Of a DNA stretch of 64,000 nucleotides, positions 25,018-34,625 are shown piece after piece. Source of the DNA: Paenibacillus sp. PL91 (GTDB lineage: Bacteria; Bacillota; Bacilli; Paenibacillales; Paenibacillaceae); contig NZ_JABBYG020000021.1 in the NCBI RefSeq assembly GCF_012935325.2, positions 1-64,000 of the forward strand, read 5' to 3'. The notes beneath the pieces are model-generated. The model searched no databases. It worked only from the letters and a program-made list of their open reading frames with translations, and was not told where the DNA came from. Each line of letters opens with the position of its first letter. The stretch's first letter is position 1. The translations under genes and the position numbers were made by a program.

Positions 25018-26923
25018 AGATGTCTAATCCCCCTTCCATGACCCGATACGGCAAATTCATCATTATGCGTGTATAGCTTCCTTCCTGACTCTCGATCTGA
25101 ATCCCATATTCCGTCCCATAGCTCATCACTAGGCGTTGGTCCACATTACGCAGACCGATTCCATTGCTTTCCTGGTTATTTTTGCGAACGAATAATTGCC
25201 GGACATCTTGGTAAGCGGACTCTTCCATTCGGAGCATTCGATTCAATAAGCCCAGCTTCTCTTGCGGTATGCCGCAGCCGTTGTCAATGATCTCTATGAC
25301 ACAAGCTTGATCACGACGGACGGCAGAGATCGTAATGACAAGATTTCCGTCGCTGGAATGCATGCGGCTCATCCCATGCTTGATTGCATTCTCTACTGCG
25401 GGCTGCAGTGACATTTTGAGCGATTCCTGCTTGAGGCATTCCGGTGCAATCGACAATCGGAGATCAAGTCTTCCATCATAACGGATGTTCATGACGGCTA
25501 CATAATGCTGGAGCTGCTGAATCTCATCGCTAAGCATCACGTGATCCCGCTTCCATTCCATCGAATACCGCATCATACCGCCTAGCGAGGTCATTATGTC
25601 CGATATAAGGAACTGCCCTTCGATCTCCGCCAGCATCTTGACGTTCTCCAGCGTATTGTAGAGGAAGTGGGAATCGATCTGGTTCTTCAGCGCCCGAAGC
25701 TCGGCTTCTTTGCCTGCCGCCTGCCTAGCTGCCTGCTCTTGAATGAGCTCGTTAATCTTCAGGATGAGCTTGCGGTAATGCAAGCCCAGCTCTCCTACCT
25801 CATCGGTACCGGTAATCGGCGGCAGCTCGACGTCGAAGTTACCGCTTCTTACCTGTTTCATCGATTCTCTTAACGCCTTAAGCCTGCGCAAAATCATCGC
25901 CTGCATCGAGTAAGACAGCAGTACGAGAAATGCCGCTAGTAGCGAAATGAGTAAAATATAACGAACTCTCGAATGATGAATGCCTTCCAACGTGTCCGCA
26001 AGACTAACCATATTGACCAGATGTACGTCGATCGATGGAATGTAGATCTGAGATGCCAAGTAGGACTGCCCATTAACCTTGAACTGTACCGTCTCGCAAT
26101 CTGTATTACTCGTCAGATTCACGCTGTTCATCAATTGCTCCGCGCTGTGCTGCTCGAACACAGGTGAAGCCTTTAAGCTGAATACCTGTCCGCTCCTTGC
26201 TACTACGATCAGTTGGGAGTTCATGTCCTGCACACTACTGAACGTTCGGGAGAAGAAATTCGACAGCTTCATCGATATCTCTAGAATCCCGTTATGTGTT
26301 GCGCTGTCCGCGTATTTGAATTCCTGCAAATACGTCATGAAAGGCTCATTCAGCGATGTTTCGGATGGCGCACCGGTGAGGGTGACGTTCTCCTGTATCT
26401 CCCACCAGGGCAAACCGCTCTGCTTCATCACCTCATCATGCCAAGGCTTGTCCTGAATACGTGATTCCTGTAGGATGACTGGCCAAATCTCATTCACATA
26501 AGGGTTGTCCGTGAACAACCGGACATTCGCAATTCGTGGATTGTTGAACAGAAAATATTGAAAGCTGTTGACCACATTATACTTAATATGAAGAACACGC
26601 TCTGCATCCTGAATTTGTTCAATTTGCAGATAATCGTTCATTTCCCGATTGGATAACGCAAGCTGACCGGTCCATCCCATCAGCTCCATGTTATTTTCAA
26701 TGTTCGTCTTCTCGACCGCCAGCGCATTCTCGTTGTTCTTCGTCAATTCTTTCATTGCCTTGGCCGACTCTTCATTGAGCGTATACCAGGAGAATAGAAC
26801 AACCGGTATGATGATAACGAACACAAATGACAAAATCAGTTTGACTTGAAGCGATAGTTTAAACGTAAATGCACGTATCCCCAATAACCGACGGATTGCA
26901 GCGAATCCCATCTCCTGCTTCAC
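25010..26923 (-). CDS. YesM-type membrane histidine kinase
   Basis: 637 residues. TM1 is at about 24-46 (LSLQVKLILSFVFVIIIPV), then an extracytoplasmic dCache-like region to about 310, TM2 (ILLISLLAAFLVLLSYS), a HAMP linker and the His_kinase domain. The phospho-histidine is in QIDSHFLYNTLENV and the ATP-binding part is IIDNGCGIPQ and GIGLRNVDQRL. The start is GTG with GAGGAAG upstream. It works with the overlapping YesN-type regulator. The neighbouring solute-binding lipoprotein may feed ligand to it. Confidence 0.93.
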   Translation of the reverse strand: MKQEMGFAAIRRLLGIRAFTFKLSLQVKLILSFVFVIIIPVVLFSWYTLNEESAKAMKELTKNNENALAVEKTNIENNMELMGWTGQLALSNREMNDYLQIEQIQDAERVLHIKYNVVNSFQYFLFNNPRIANVRLFTDNPYVNEIWPVILQESRIQDKPWHDEVMKQSGLPWWEIQENVTLTGAPSETSLNEPFMTYLQEFKYADSATHNGILEISMKLSNFFSRTFSSVQDMNSQLIVVARSGQVFSLKASPVFEQHSAEQLMNSVNLTSNTDCETVQFKVNGQSYLASQIYIPSIDVHLVNMVSLADTLEGIHHSRVRYILLISLLAAFLVLLSYSMQAMILRRLKALRESMKQVRSGNFDVELPPITGTDEVGELGLHYRKLILKINELIQEQAARQAAGKEAELRALKNQIDSHFLYNTLENVKMLAEIEGQFLISDIMTSLGGMMRYSMEWKRDHVMLSDEIQQLQHYVAVMNIRYDGRLDLRLSIAPECLKQESLKMSLQPAVENAIKHGMSRMHSSDGNLVITISAVRRDQACVIEIIDNGCGIPQEKLGLLNRMLRMEESAYQDVRQLFVRKNNQESNGIGLRNVDQRLVMSYGTEYGIQIESQEGSYTRIMMNLPYRVMEGGLDIYD

Positions 26924-26946
26924 ATCCTACTGCTTCCTCTATAGAA

Positions 26947-28647
26947 CTATTGATTGAGCGACGACTTCAGCTTCTGTACATTTCGTTCATAGGCTGCTTG
27001 GCGGCTAGCTACGATGGCTTCATACTCGGGATCCTCGGTAATTCTGTTCATGAATTCGGTGAACAGTTGATCGAATTCAGAATCCGACTTGGACATCAGC
27101 AGCTTCGGCAGCGTCTCGGCCCAGAGCCGCACGTTTTGGCCATCCGCAATACCTTCCTTCGTCGTCGGGTCCGGATCCAGATTGTCGAACTCGCTCATGC
27201 TGATCGTCTTGCCCCTCGTCCAATCGGTAATTTGTTTGGCAGGCTCAGCATCCATCCCCGTCATCCATGCTAGTTTCATGTTCGTATCCATTAGCATCCA
27301 GTACATATAAGAACTGCCATATTTGCTATCAAACACATTGCGGTCGGTGTTGAGCAGATGCATGACCTCGGGCAGGAATTGATCCTTGCCGTCTATCGTA
27401 TCGTAGGTAACGCCCTTCTCTCCTAAGTACAGATCCTTGTTTCCCTCTTCGCTGAGCAAATAGCTAAGGAAGGCAATTGCCCGCTTCTTATCCTTGACGT
27501 TCTTCGAGATGAGCGTCACCGTCCAACCGGAGATGCCATTTCCTGCAAGTGTTGGCGCATCATGCGCATCATTCGCCGGACCATCAATCGCGATATACAC
27601 CTTATTCGGGTCCTTCTGATACAACGCTTGGTTAATCTCTGTAAAATCAGACCACTGATACAGCATGGCAAAATAGCGCCCTTGCGATATTTTTTCATCC
27701 TTTTCCAGTCGTTTTTCATCAATATAGACATCTGTCGGCATCAGCCCGTCCTCATTCGCTTGGCGGAACACCTTCAGCCATTTCAGATAGGTTGGATCGC
27801 TTCGACGGTCGTACAGTTTGCCGTTTTTCTGCTGCGGAATTGCTAGGAAGTTCTGAAGATACGCTTCCAGCGAATAGTTGCCGGTTTCCGTAAATTCATG
27901 CAGGCCGATCGGAATGAGCGGCTGGCCGTCCACTTCCGGAAACTTCTCCTTCGCAGCTTTCAGCGCGCCGAGAAACCCTTCCGGCGTGCTCATATCCGGC
28001 TTCCCAAGTGCTTCATACATGTCTTTCCGAACAACAAAGGTCTGATTAGACGTAAAAAGCTGACCATATTTCCGATAATCCGCAGGGGATGAAGATGCAT
28101 TCGGGTAGCCATACACATTGCCGTCAGCCTGTGTATACCAGCTAAGCTTCGCGGGGTCTGCGACTTTAAAGAAATAAGGATCATACTGATCCGCTAGCTC
28201 ATTCAATGGAAGCACCATATCTCCCTTGATCATCTTCAGCACGGAATCCTCGTACCAGCCTAGCGTGATGAAGTCAGGGAGCGACCTTGCTGCCATCATC
28301 GTGTTGAGCTTCTCGCCGGCGTCGCCAGCAGGCACGATAAAGTTCAAGCTGACGCCCGTCTTCTTTGTTATATAATCGGAAACGGCGTTTCCTCCCCACT
28401 TGCCGGTGAACCAATCGAAATTGATATACCAGTCAAACGTAATCGGTGTCGTGTCCAGCTTCCAGGCAGGCTCATCCGGAGAAGGCTTCGTTTGAGAAGC
28501 ATCTGCCTCCTTAAGCTTGGCGTTGAAGTTCGTATGAACCTCAGAAGTGCCATTGCTCGATGCGCCAGTGTTCCCAGCACAAGCCGCTAACGTCCAACAC
28601 ATCATCAGTGTTAGTAACAGCATTGCTGATTTACGCATTTTATCCAT
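26947..28647 (-). CDS. Sugar ABC transporter solute-binding lipoprotein (LplA-like)
   Basis: 566 residues. The signal peptide has the lipobox WTLAACAGN (Cys about 23), followed by a Ser/Asn linker. The body is a family 1 extracellular binding protein of the long Paenibacillus LplA/YtcQ type (TFDWYINFDWFTGKWGG, LNTMMAARSLPDFIT). ATG follows AAGGAG at 8 nt. Normally two permease genes of the LplB/YtcP type stand beside it; none do here. It is followed 23 nt later by the kinase, so it may work mainly as a ligand-capturing co-sensor or share permeases elsewhere. Confidence 0.9.
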   Translation of the reverse strand: MDKMRKSAMLLLTLMMCWTLAACAGNTGASSNGTSEVHTNFNAKLKEADASQTKPSPDEPAWKLDTTPITFDWYINFDWFTGKWGGNAVSDYITKKTGVSLNFIVPAGDAGEKLNTMMAARSLPDFITLGWYEDSVLKMIKGDMVLPLNELADQYDPYFFKVADPAKLSWYTQADGNVYGYPNASSSPADYRKYGQLFTSNQTFVVRKDMYEALGKPDMSTPEGFLGALKAAKEKFPEVDGQPLIPIGLHEFTETGNYSLEAYLQNFLAIPQQKNGKLYDRRSDPTYLKWLKVFRQANEDGLMPTDVYIDEKRLEKDEKISQGRYFAMLYQWSDFTEINQALYQKDPNKVYIAIDGPANDAHDAPTLAGNGISGWTVTLISKNVKDKKRAIAFLSYLLSEEGNKDLYLGEKGVTYDTIDGKDQFLPEVMHLLNTDRNVFDSKYGSSYMYWMLMDTNMKLAWMTGMDAEPAKQITDWTRGKTISMSEFDNLDPDPTTKEGIADGQNVRLWAETLPKLLMSKSDSEFDQLFTEFMNRITEDPEYEAIVASRQAAYERNVQKLKSSLNQ

Positions 28648-28694
28648 TAATAATTCTCCTTCGGCTGTGAACGATGAATTTAATATTTTATTAA

Positions 28695-28708
28695 TGTAAT
28701 ATATTACA
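28695..28708. promoter_or_regulatory. Palindrome upstream of the solute-binding operon
   Basis: TGTAATATATTACA, a perfect 14-bp palindrome, 48 bp before the lipoprotein start. It is a possible operator, but AT-rich palindromes can arise by chance. Confidence 0.4.
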
Positions 28709-28845
28709 ATAAAAAAAGGATTACGCTGTTCAGTAGCCTCAATTTACTGCTAGTATAAAGGTTATTGCAAGCAAAGGGAAGTAAAAGGCTTACATTTTGA
28801 GGTGGGGTTACTCTATTTCTGTTTTCCTACGCCGCCAACTCGAAT

Positions 28846-28890
28846 AAGCGAGCAAGACAAGGAAATATTCCTTCGTCTTGGCTCGCTTTC
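28846..28890. terminator. Strong hairpin
   Basis: GCGAGCAAGACAAGG (28848-28862) pairs almost perfectly with CCTTCGTCTTGGCTCGC (28870-28886). It stands between the dioxygenase relic and the lipoprotein operon and could end minus-strand reading from the relics. Confidence 0.6.
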
Positions 28891-28924
28891 ATTAGCTATG
28901 ATGTTCTAGTTATGATTCATAATC

Positions 28925-29030
28925 TCCAGCGTCGTAAGACGCTCTTTCGAAATATCAAGTGTGCCTACCGGTATGATGTATGTGTTATTAATGGTTCCAG
29001 GACTCCCAGCTTCATTACCGAAGTATAATT
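28925..29030 (-). pseudogene. Relic of an mhqO-like dioxygenase
   Basis: Blocks match the antisense of the intact gene: AAGTGTGCCTACCGGTATG and AATGGTTCCAGGACTCCC here against AAGTGCGCCTACTGGTACTG and AATGGTTCCAGGGCTACC at 15159 and 15250. About 60-70 bp of the intact gene between these blocks are missing here. Only part of module 1 remains, without an open frame. Confidence 0.7.
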
Positions 29031-29044
29031 TTCATTACGGTACT

Positions 29045-29530
29045 TGAATTAATCAGTGTGAGTCGCATTTAAGCTATGCGGTCCACCTTTAATATTAACT
29101 AGCTGGCTGCCTTTAAGCGCTTCATGGGAGAGCTGGCGGCTTGCTGCAATCCAACAATCGCATCAGATTGGCCCATGGATAAAAATCAACGGAAAACGGG
29201 ATATCGAATCTAACCAAATCACTTCGTAAGCCGGTACTGCCGAAAGCAGCAACGCGATCCAGCGTCCGTTTGGGAGAAGCGAAAGAAGCGATTTCAAGGC
29301 AAACGATAGGATTCGCTGACGAGGTCGGTTCTGTTGCATACTTTATAGAAGTTATGAGTGAAGTCGTTAAGGAAGGAAACTCGATCTTTTTTCTTGGAAT
29401 CCTTGAATGGTCGCTTCATCCAGACCTCCTTCCGGATGCTCTGCGGATTTGAGGAAAAAACTGAGGAATCCCAGCTACCAATACGGCCTTTTTAACACGG
29501 CTTGTTCCATATGTACCAATGTATCGGGCT
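29045..29530 (-). pseudogene. Relic of the chloroperoxidase-like alpha/beta hydrolase
   Basis: Minus-strand similarity to the C-terminal two-thirds of 21695-22534. The antisense of VIEGGPHGLNATH is recognisable at 29050-29095, and blocks of the DGLKKDRVAFLDGF and AAVPPFF regions appear up to 29500. Several deletions and stops are present. Its order beside the dioxygenase relic points to a lost second copy of the detoxification module. Confidence 0.7.
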
Positions 29531-29679
29531 GGTCTTCTGTCAGCTAAGTAGACACTTATTTATGAACGTTCGATTGTATCTTTTCTTTTTCGGTAAAGGT
29601 TTCAATAGGGGTTGGAGTAGGAGCGTTTAAGCTTCATAATCGCCCTATTTGCTATGGCCGTGGTCTGCCACTTTTTTGA

Positions 29680-30537
29680 TTATTCTAGAAAAAAATTGAT
29701 ACATTTCTGAACAGAAGGATTATTGTCATGATACTTTTTAAAAATAAGCTTGATCTCACGAACAGGCGTTGGATCTACGAGACGGATCATTTTCAATTGC
29801 TGAGAAAAGTTTTCAATTAAAGAAGCAGGTAAAATAGCTACCCCCATCTTTTGCAGTACCATAGAAAGAAGAATTGCCGTGGAAGTCGACTCAAATTTTG
29901 ATTGTAAGGATTTAGCGATTTTAGTGCTGAATGAATGAAGATGCTCGATTAAACTTATATCACCAACAAATAAGGATGATTCTAAATCTTCTAGCTCTCG
30001 AAAAGAAACAAAGGTTCGATCTGCCCATGGATGATCCGCATAAACGACCAATGCTTGTTCTTCTTTATACAGGTGCATCAGATGAATTTCTTTGTTTGGA
30101 TTATATTTGTCGGTAATGCCAATATCAATACTACTATTCAATAATTGCTGTGATGTATTTTCTACACTGGAAAATTTTAATGTAATGTCAGGATACTGTT
30201 CATGGAATTTCAAAAAACGAGGTATTAAACAAAAAAAGTCCATGGGCGAAATGCCTATCGAAAGTTTATTTACCCGAGAATAGCGTAACTCGTAAGTTTC
30301 TTTTTTCGATTCTTCAATGAGCCTCATCACGGAAAGGGCTTTTTCGTAAAGTATTTCCCCGTCAGCTGTAATCTTTACCCCTCTACCAACTCTCTCGAAC
30401 AAAGGGGTTCCAACTTCTACCTCTAAAAAACGGATCTGTTGACTTAAAGAAGGTTGAGAAATCATTAAAACTTCTGCAGCCTTAGTAAAACTTCCTTCTT
30501 TGCAAATTTGAATGAAACATTCTAATTGCCTGAACAT
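29680..30537 (-). CDS. LysR-family transcriptional regulator A
   Basis: 285 residues. The N-terminal winged HTH is LECFIQICKEGSFTKAAEVL, then SQPSLSQQIRFLEVEVGTPLFERVGRG, followed by the LysR effector domain (PMDFFCLIPRFLKFHEQYPD). ATG follows GAGGTGAATC. It overlaps the end of regulator B by 16 nt, and the two are clearly related. It is a candidate reader of the CTAT-N7-ATAG boxes in the stress island. It lies between relics of the same module. Confidence 0.92.
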   Translation of the reverse strand: MFRQLECFIQICKEGSFTKAAEVLMISQPSLSQQIRFLEVEVGTPLFERVGRGVKITADGEILYEKALSVMRLIEESKKETYELRYSRVNKLSIGISPMDFFCLIPRFLKFHEQYPDITLKFSSVENTSQQLLNSSIDIGITDKYNPNKEIHLMHLYKEEQALVVYADHPWADRTFVSFRELEDLESSLFVGDISLIEHLHSFSTKIAKSLQSKFESTSTAILLSMVLQKMGVAILPASLIENFSQQLKMIRLVDPTPVREIKLIFKKYHDNNPSVQKCINFFLE

Positions 30538-31421
30538 GAAAGATTCACCTCAGCCTCTCTTACATATGATTCCATCTCTTGAATGAATATTCGTGACGTA
30601 AGCTTCGTAGTAACGGAATTAAGATATACAAGAGATATATCCCAACAAGGAATATGGCCTTCTAATTTGACAATACGCAAAGAATCGTCCCTTAGACTTT
30701 CGAGCAAAGATGTTGGTATAAGAGCTGCTCCAAGTCCATGACGAACCCAATGAATCAATACTGAAGTGGAGGACGTTTCTATTATCGACTTCAAGGTAAA
30801 CCCACAAGAGAAACAATACATATCAATTAATGATTTGTTTTGTTCTCGGAACATGATCGATTTCATTTGCTTCAAAGATCGAAATGAAATCGAAGATTTA
30901 TCGGCCAAAGGATGTTCTGAGTGAATTAATAGCGCCATTTCTTGTCTATACAAATGAGTCGAAATGACCGAAATATCAGAAACCGGATATGCAGTGATTC
31001 CAATGTCTACCCTTTGTTTCAAAACTTTATTCTCGGCATCCTCTGCATCGATAATTTTTAATAAAATATTCGGGTATTTTTGGTGAAATCTCATGAAGTA
31101 AGGAGCAAGATATTCAAGTTCAGCAGGACAACATCCAATAGAAATTGTTTCTCTAGATTTATTGTTTCGGCCATCTATTTCATTTCGCGCCTCTTCAAGA
31201 AGATTCATAATAGCGTTGCCCTTATTCAAGAGAATTTTTCCCGCTTCCGTTACTTCAACTCCCCTACTTACCCGATCGAACAATTGAATATTATACTCAT
31301 CTTCCAAAACCCGAATTTGCTGACTTAGCGTAGGCTGAGTCACACCTAATTCTTCTTTAGCTTTGGTGAAGCTTCCTGATTTGCAAACATGAATAAAATA
31401 TTCAAGCTGGCGTAATTCCAC
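30522..31421 (-). CDS. LysR-family transcriptional regulator B
   Basis: 299 residues. The HTH is LEYFIHVCKSGSFTKAKEELGVTQPTLSQQIRVLEDEYNIQLFDRVSRG, with a LysR substrate-binding domain after it. The start is GTG with AAGGGGGG upstream. It is paralogous to regulator A and translationally coupled to it, which suggests tandem duplication and perhaps heteromer formation. No LysR box is visible in front of this gene, so autoregulation is not supported. Confidence 0.92.
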   Translation of the reverse strand: MELRQLEYFIHVCKSGSFTKAKEELGVTQPTLSQQIRVLEDEYNIQLFDRVSRGVEVTEAGKILLNKGNAIMNLLEEARNEIDGRNNKSRETISIGCCPAELEYLAPYFMRFHQKYPNILLKIIDAEDAENKVLKQRVDIGITAYPVSDISVISTHLYRQEMALLIHSEHPLADKSSISFRSLKQMKSIMFREQNKSLIDMYCFSCGFTLKSIIETSSTSVLIHWVRHGLGAALIPTSLLESLRDDSLRIVKLEGHIPCWDISLVYLNSVTTKLTSRIFIQEMESYVREAEVNLSCSGN

Positions 31422-32739
31422 AGTGTATCCCCCCCTTAGTTAATCCAGATTAGAAACCCAGTTCGTTCATTAATCGTATGTCCGGACCGAGCGAGCTGAG
31501 CGAAGTGGAGTGAAGGAGGGAGGGCCGCGGTATGCTGCGCCACCCCCGTCCCTCTCCCCCTATGCCCCTGCTTACTTTCCCAATCTTCCGAGAGAGCAGT
31601 TTGCGAAGCGCAGCGCGAATTGTTGATAGCCGCATGTCGGGCAAGTCAGACGATTGTTCTGCTTGCTAAGATATTTGCCATGAACGCCGCGGAAAAGCAT
31701 AAAGCTGTTCATTCTCTACGAGCGTTGATTCCACGATTTCATTAAGCAGCAAATCATCGCGATTCCGCCTGCGATCGGAGCTATACCGGCGATTCATGGC
31801 TTTTTACACCGTCGAATCCCTCGTCGTTGTCGTTTCCGATATTACCCACCAAGGAGGCGCCTTGTGTGGTGGTGATGAGCGTATCGTATTATTGCTGGGC
31901 TTTGTAAACATTATATGAAAGAACCCGTCATATAATATATCCGCTAGATTTCAGGTGAGGGTTGCTAGATTTTAGGGTTGGTGCGTTGGGAACACTATGT
32001 GTGTGGTCTGAAAATATGAAGAATCCGCTTCTCGATACGCGGAGCTGGAACACTGGTTAGCCCAGAGCACAAGATGTCGAGCAGCGGCTAGGGCAAGACG
32101 GGGGACGGGGGAATGGAAAATCGCGTTGGCGGTTTAATTGAACTATCGTTCTCTATCGTATTATGAGGTCAACCAGTTTTTACTGGTTGAACACTTTTGT
32201 CTTGGTGGTGTATTTCTCAGTAGCCCTGGGCTGATCGGACGTTCTCCTGGGGTCTGTAACTCGCTAAAAGGGATCGCCCCTACTTGTGGAAACCATGTTC
32301 CAGCAGTTTAATCAAAAGAGAGGGTATTGAGATGAGCGGACTTACTACTAGAAACAGGGCATTAAGCTAAGAGTAAAGTCTGCGTGAGGAAAGAAAACCT
32401 ATTGCTTTTTGTCATACAACTCATGTTCGTTGCACCGATTTTGTACCAATCTTAGGAAGGGGGCAATCTTGAAACTGTAGCTTTGCCCAATCCCTCGCCC
32501 TAAATAGTCTTCAAATTCCTCTTAGTAGTACAGTTCACATAGCCTAAAAATATCTATCAACCGCATGAATTTCTCAATTGGCTTGTTGCAGAAGCGAGGT
32601 ACGTACCTGATACGTACGCTCTAAATTGTCTGCAGCCGCTAGCTGCAATTGCATACTCTGCGCGTCAATTCCGAGTACAATATAAATCCCTCATTCGAAT
32701 TATTGTCTGAAGTTTAATGCCTCTTCATGAGACCATGGA
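31422..32739. other. Long degraded intergenic region
   Basis: No gene of normal quality. A 43-codon minus-strand frame at 31666-31797 (MNRRYSSDRRRNRDDLLLNE) continues after a frameshift into a zinc-ribbon-like LTCPTCGYQQFALRF; it may be a small protein relic. A right arm of the main repeat (TTGAACTATCGTTCTC) is at 32139-32166, next to hairpin AACCAG-TTTTTA-CTGGTT (32171-32188). The rest has no readable signal. Confidence 0.4.
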
Positions 32740-32930
32740 GAATGTAGAATAGTGCAAACTAAGTTCAGTTGTAGTCCGGAATCCTTTGCGCAGACTTCCT
32801 TCTGCCATTTTGTGTGGTAGTCAAAATCATTTACACGCCAAGCAATAAGATGAACCTTTCAGCTCCACATACTCCCCAGTTTATGTTGGCTAGGTTACCC
32901 TCTCTCCGGTTGCCTAAAAACGTTCATATT
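32740..32930 (-). pseudogene. Second relic of an mhqO-like dioxygenase
   Basis: Minus-strand DNA around 32815-32890 aligns by eye with the part of mhqO encoding WGIPGAGTVHHIAW and RAKDFEDHDAW: CTTGGCGTGTAAATGATTTTG here against CATGGCGAGCCAAGGATTTTG there. Stops and frameshifts are present. The match is partial, so confidence is moderate. Confidence 0.5.
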
Positions 32931-32983
32931 CAAAAGTTCATCAGACGTTTTTCCCGAAAGCTTAGTGAACCTAACCTTGCCTT

Positions 32984-33154
32984 CTATAATGCAAATTTGA
33001 ATTTTTCATGCATTAGCATTCTACCAACATATTTTTCCATGCTCTTCATTATTTCTTCTACTTCATTTAAATAAGTTTGATCACCGAACAATTTATAGAG
33101 CAGCATATAATCATTGTATTCGTCCAGCCATTCGTCTACTTGGAATAGTGTCAC
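32984..33154 (-). CDS. Small hypothetical protein
   Basis: 56 residues, not recognised. GTG 33154 follows GGAAGTAGATTA, a usable ribosome site. The sequence is acidic and helical (VDEWLDEYNDYMLLYKLFGD, then YLNEVEEIMKSMEKYVGRML), with heptad-like hydrophobic spacing. The open frame between decayed relics suggests selection, but it is short. A terminator for the minus-strand hydrolase gene lies about 130 bp upstream. Confidence 0.5.
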   Translation of the reverse strand: MTLFQVDEWLDEYNDYMLLYKLFGDQTYLNEVEEIMKSMEKYVGRMLMHEKFKFAL

Positions 33155-33282
33155 TAATCTACTTCCTTTCCTTGACGTATTTTATTAATTACCGCTTAGG
33201 AGTGATAAGCGCTTTTTCATATTGTCTGTGACTCCTAGTATCTTGAATGTTATACTTATTCGAATCAATCAATTGGAGTTAT

Positions 33283-33324
33283 AAAAAAATTCACGAAGTA
33301 ATTTCTTACTTCGTGAATTTTTTC
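33283..33324 (-). terminator. Terminator of the exported YcaC-like hydrolase
   Basis: AAAAAATTCACGAAGTAA and TTACTTCGTGAATTTTTT form a perfect 18-bp inverted repeat with A/T tails, so it can serve either strand. Confidence 0.85.
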
Positions 33325-33334
33325 TGCTAATTGA

Positions 33335-34108
33335 TTAGTGTCCCTCACTACCGCCGAACATTTCTTGCGAGTAAATAATACCTAGACCGTATGCGCCGCC
33401 GTGTTCTTTTGCAATATCTGTTGTCGCTTTGTACGTTTCGGAACGTGCCCAGTCGCGTTGCAGTTCCAGTAGGTACTGTTCCCAAGTGATTGGTGCCGCG
33501 CCTGCTTGAATCATGCGCTCAATGGCCATATCGTGCGCTTCTTTTGAGACACCGCCTGAAGTATCGGTTACGATGTATACTTCATATCCTTGATCGATCG
33601 CGGAAAGCACAGCTGATAAGTCGCAAACCTCTGTCCATAGACCAGAAACGACAAGCTTTTTATTACCATAGCTGTTTACTTTATCCACAACTCGTTTATC
33701 TTCCCAAGCATTCATCGTTGTGCGGTCAATTGGCTTCTGCTCAGGGAAAACCGCTTGGATTTCCGGGAAAATCGGTCCGCTGAACGACTCTGAAGCAACA
33801 GTAGTCAGAATGGTCGGCACCTTGAAAGCTTTAGCTGCTTTGGCAAGTCCGGTCACGTTATTGCGCAATTCCTGAATGTCAATCGATGATGTACCAAATG
33901 CCATTTGCGGTTGATGGTCGATCATGAGCAAGGTATGGTTCGTTGGCGTCAGCAATCTAGGAGACGGAACCGCCTTTGCTTGAATGACAGGTGAACTAGC
34001 ATCAGCTCTTTCTATCTTTGCAACGAGAATTGATCCGAATGTGCTTGCCGATACGACAGCAGTTAAAAGTGCTAGAGTTGTTACGCGGCTTGTAAGTAAT
34101 TTTTTCAT
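33335..34108 (-). CDS. Exported YcaC-like isochorismatase-family hydrolase
   Basis: 257 residues. The N-terminus is a secretion signal (MKKLLTSRVTTLALLTAVVSAS, uncleaved anchor or cleaved near ADA), not found in the paralogue at 20951. The hydrolase domain (about 45-255) has the Asp in LMIDHQPQMAFG, the Cys in GLWTEVCDLSAVLSAI, then VYIVTDTSGG and HGGAYGLGIIYSQEMFGG. Secretion of a YcaC-type enzyme is unusual and suggests a substrate outside the cell. ATG follows AAAAGGAGC. It ends at the strong terminator. Confidence 0.88.
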   Translation of the reverse strand: MKKLLTSRVTTLALLTAVVSASTFGSILVAKIERADASSPVIQAKAVPSPRLLTPTNHTLLMIDHQPQMAFGTSSIDIQELRNNVTGLAKAAKAFKVPTILTTVASESFSGPIFPEIQAVFPEQKPIDRTTMNAWEDKRVVDKVNSYGNKKLVVSGLWTEVCDLSAVLSAIDQGYEVYIVTDTSGGVSKEAHDMAIERMIQAGAAPITWEQYLLELQRDWARSETYKATTDIAKEHGGAYGLGIIYSQEMFGGSEGH

Positions 34109-34123
34109 GGTTATTAGCTCCTT

Positions 34124-34427
34124 TTATATTGAAATAATAGAACAGTATGTCCCAGCCGAAGCGTCTGTTACAATGCATACTTCGTAACCGTCCCTAATTG
34201 CTGACAGTGTGGGGAAAGCAAGGTATACTTCTGTCCACAATGCAGCCATAAAAAAGTATTGCGGCCAGTCTTTTTGACTGTAGCTAAAATTTTTCGTCTT
34301 TCCACGATTGCTAAGGAAGAACTTCTTGAATCTGATCGGCACTTTGCATGCCATTTAACATTTGTGGTTGTTGATGGTCGATAAGGATGATGGCTGAACT
34401 ATCTGCGGTAAGCAAATCATTTGTCAT
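34124..34427 (-). pseudogene. Broken YcaC-like hydrolase
   Basis: It opens with MTNDLLTADSSAIILIDHQ at 34427 (compare TADNSAIILVDHQ of 20951), jumps frame into QSADQIQE, and loses about 40 residues. It resumes as FMAALWTEVYLAFPTLSAI and DGYEVCIVTDASAG. The catalytic cysteine has become tyrosine (TEVY for TEVC), and the C-terminal third is missing. It is the remains of a cytoplasmic copy like 20951-21586. Confidence 0.8.
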
Positions 34428-34567
34428 AAAGCATGTAGAATCCCTACTTTCGTTTATTAGTTTTACGACGTATTCGAACTAACTAGTTAATAAGTTCGCC
34501 GTATCTCGAAGCTCATCGCATGCCCTTATAATATTGAAACCGAAGTATATCAACAATTCTATATTTT

Positions 34568-34582
34568 CTATACGTTCTATAG
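34568..34582. promoter_or_regulatory. LysR-type box 1 at the decayed copy
   Basis: CTAT-ACGTTCT-ATAG upstream of the broken YcaC-like gene, in the same relative position as the box at 20824. Confidence 0.55.
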
Positions 34583-34625
34583 GTTGAAACTATAAGATCA
34601 TTCCACTGAATAATATAAGTACTCC

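Noticed and set aside
28695..28708. Calling TGTAATATATTACA a catabolite-repression (cre) site
   Set aside because: It lacks the cre core with CG in the middle; kept only as an unnamed palindrome.
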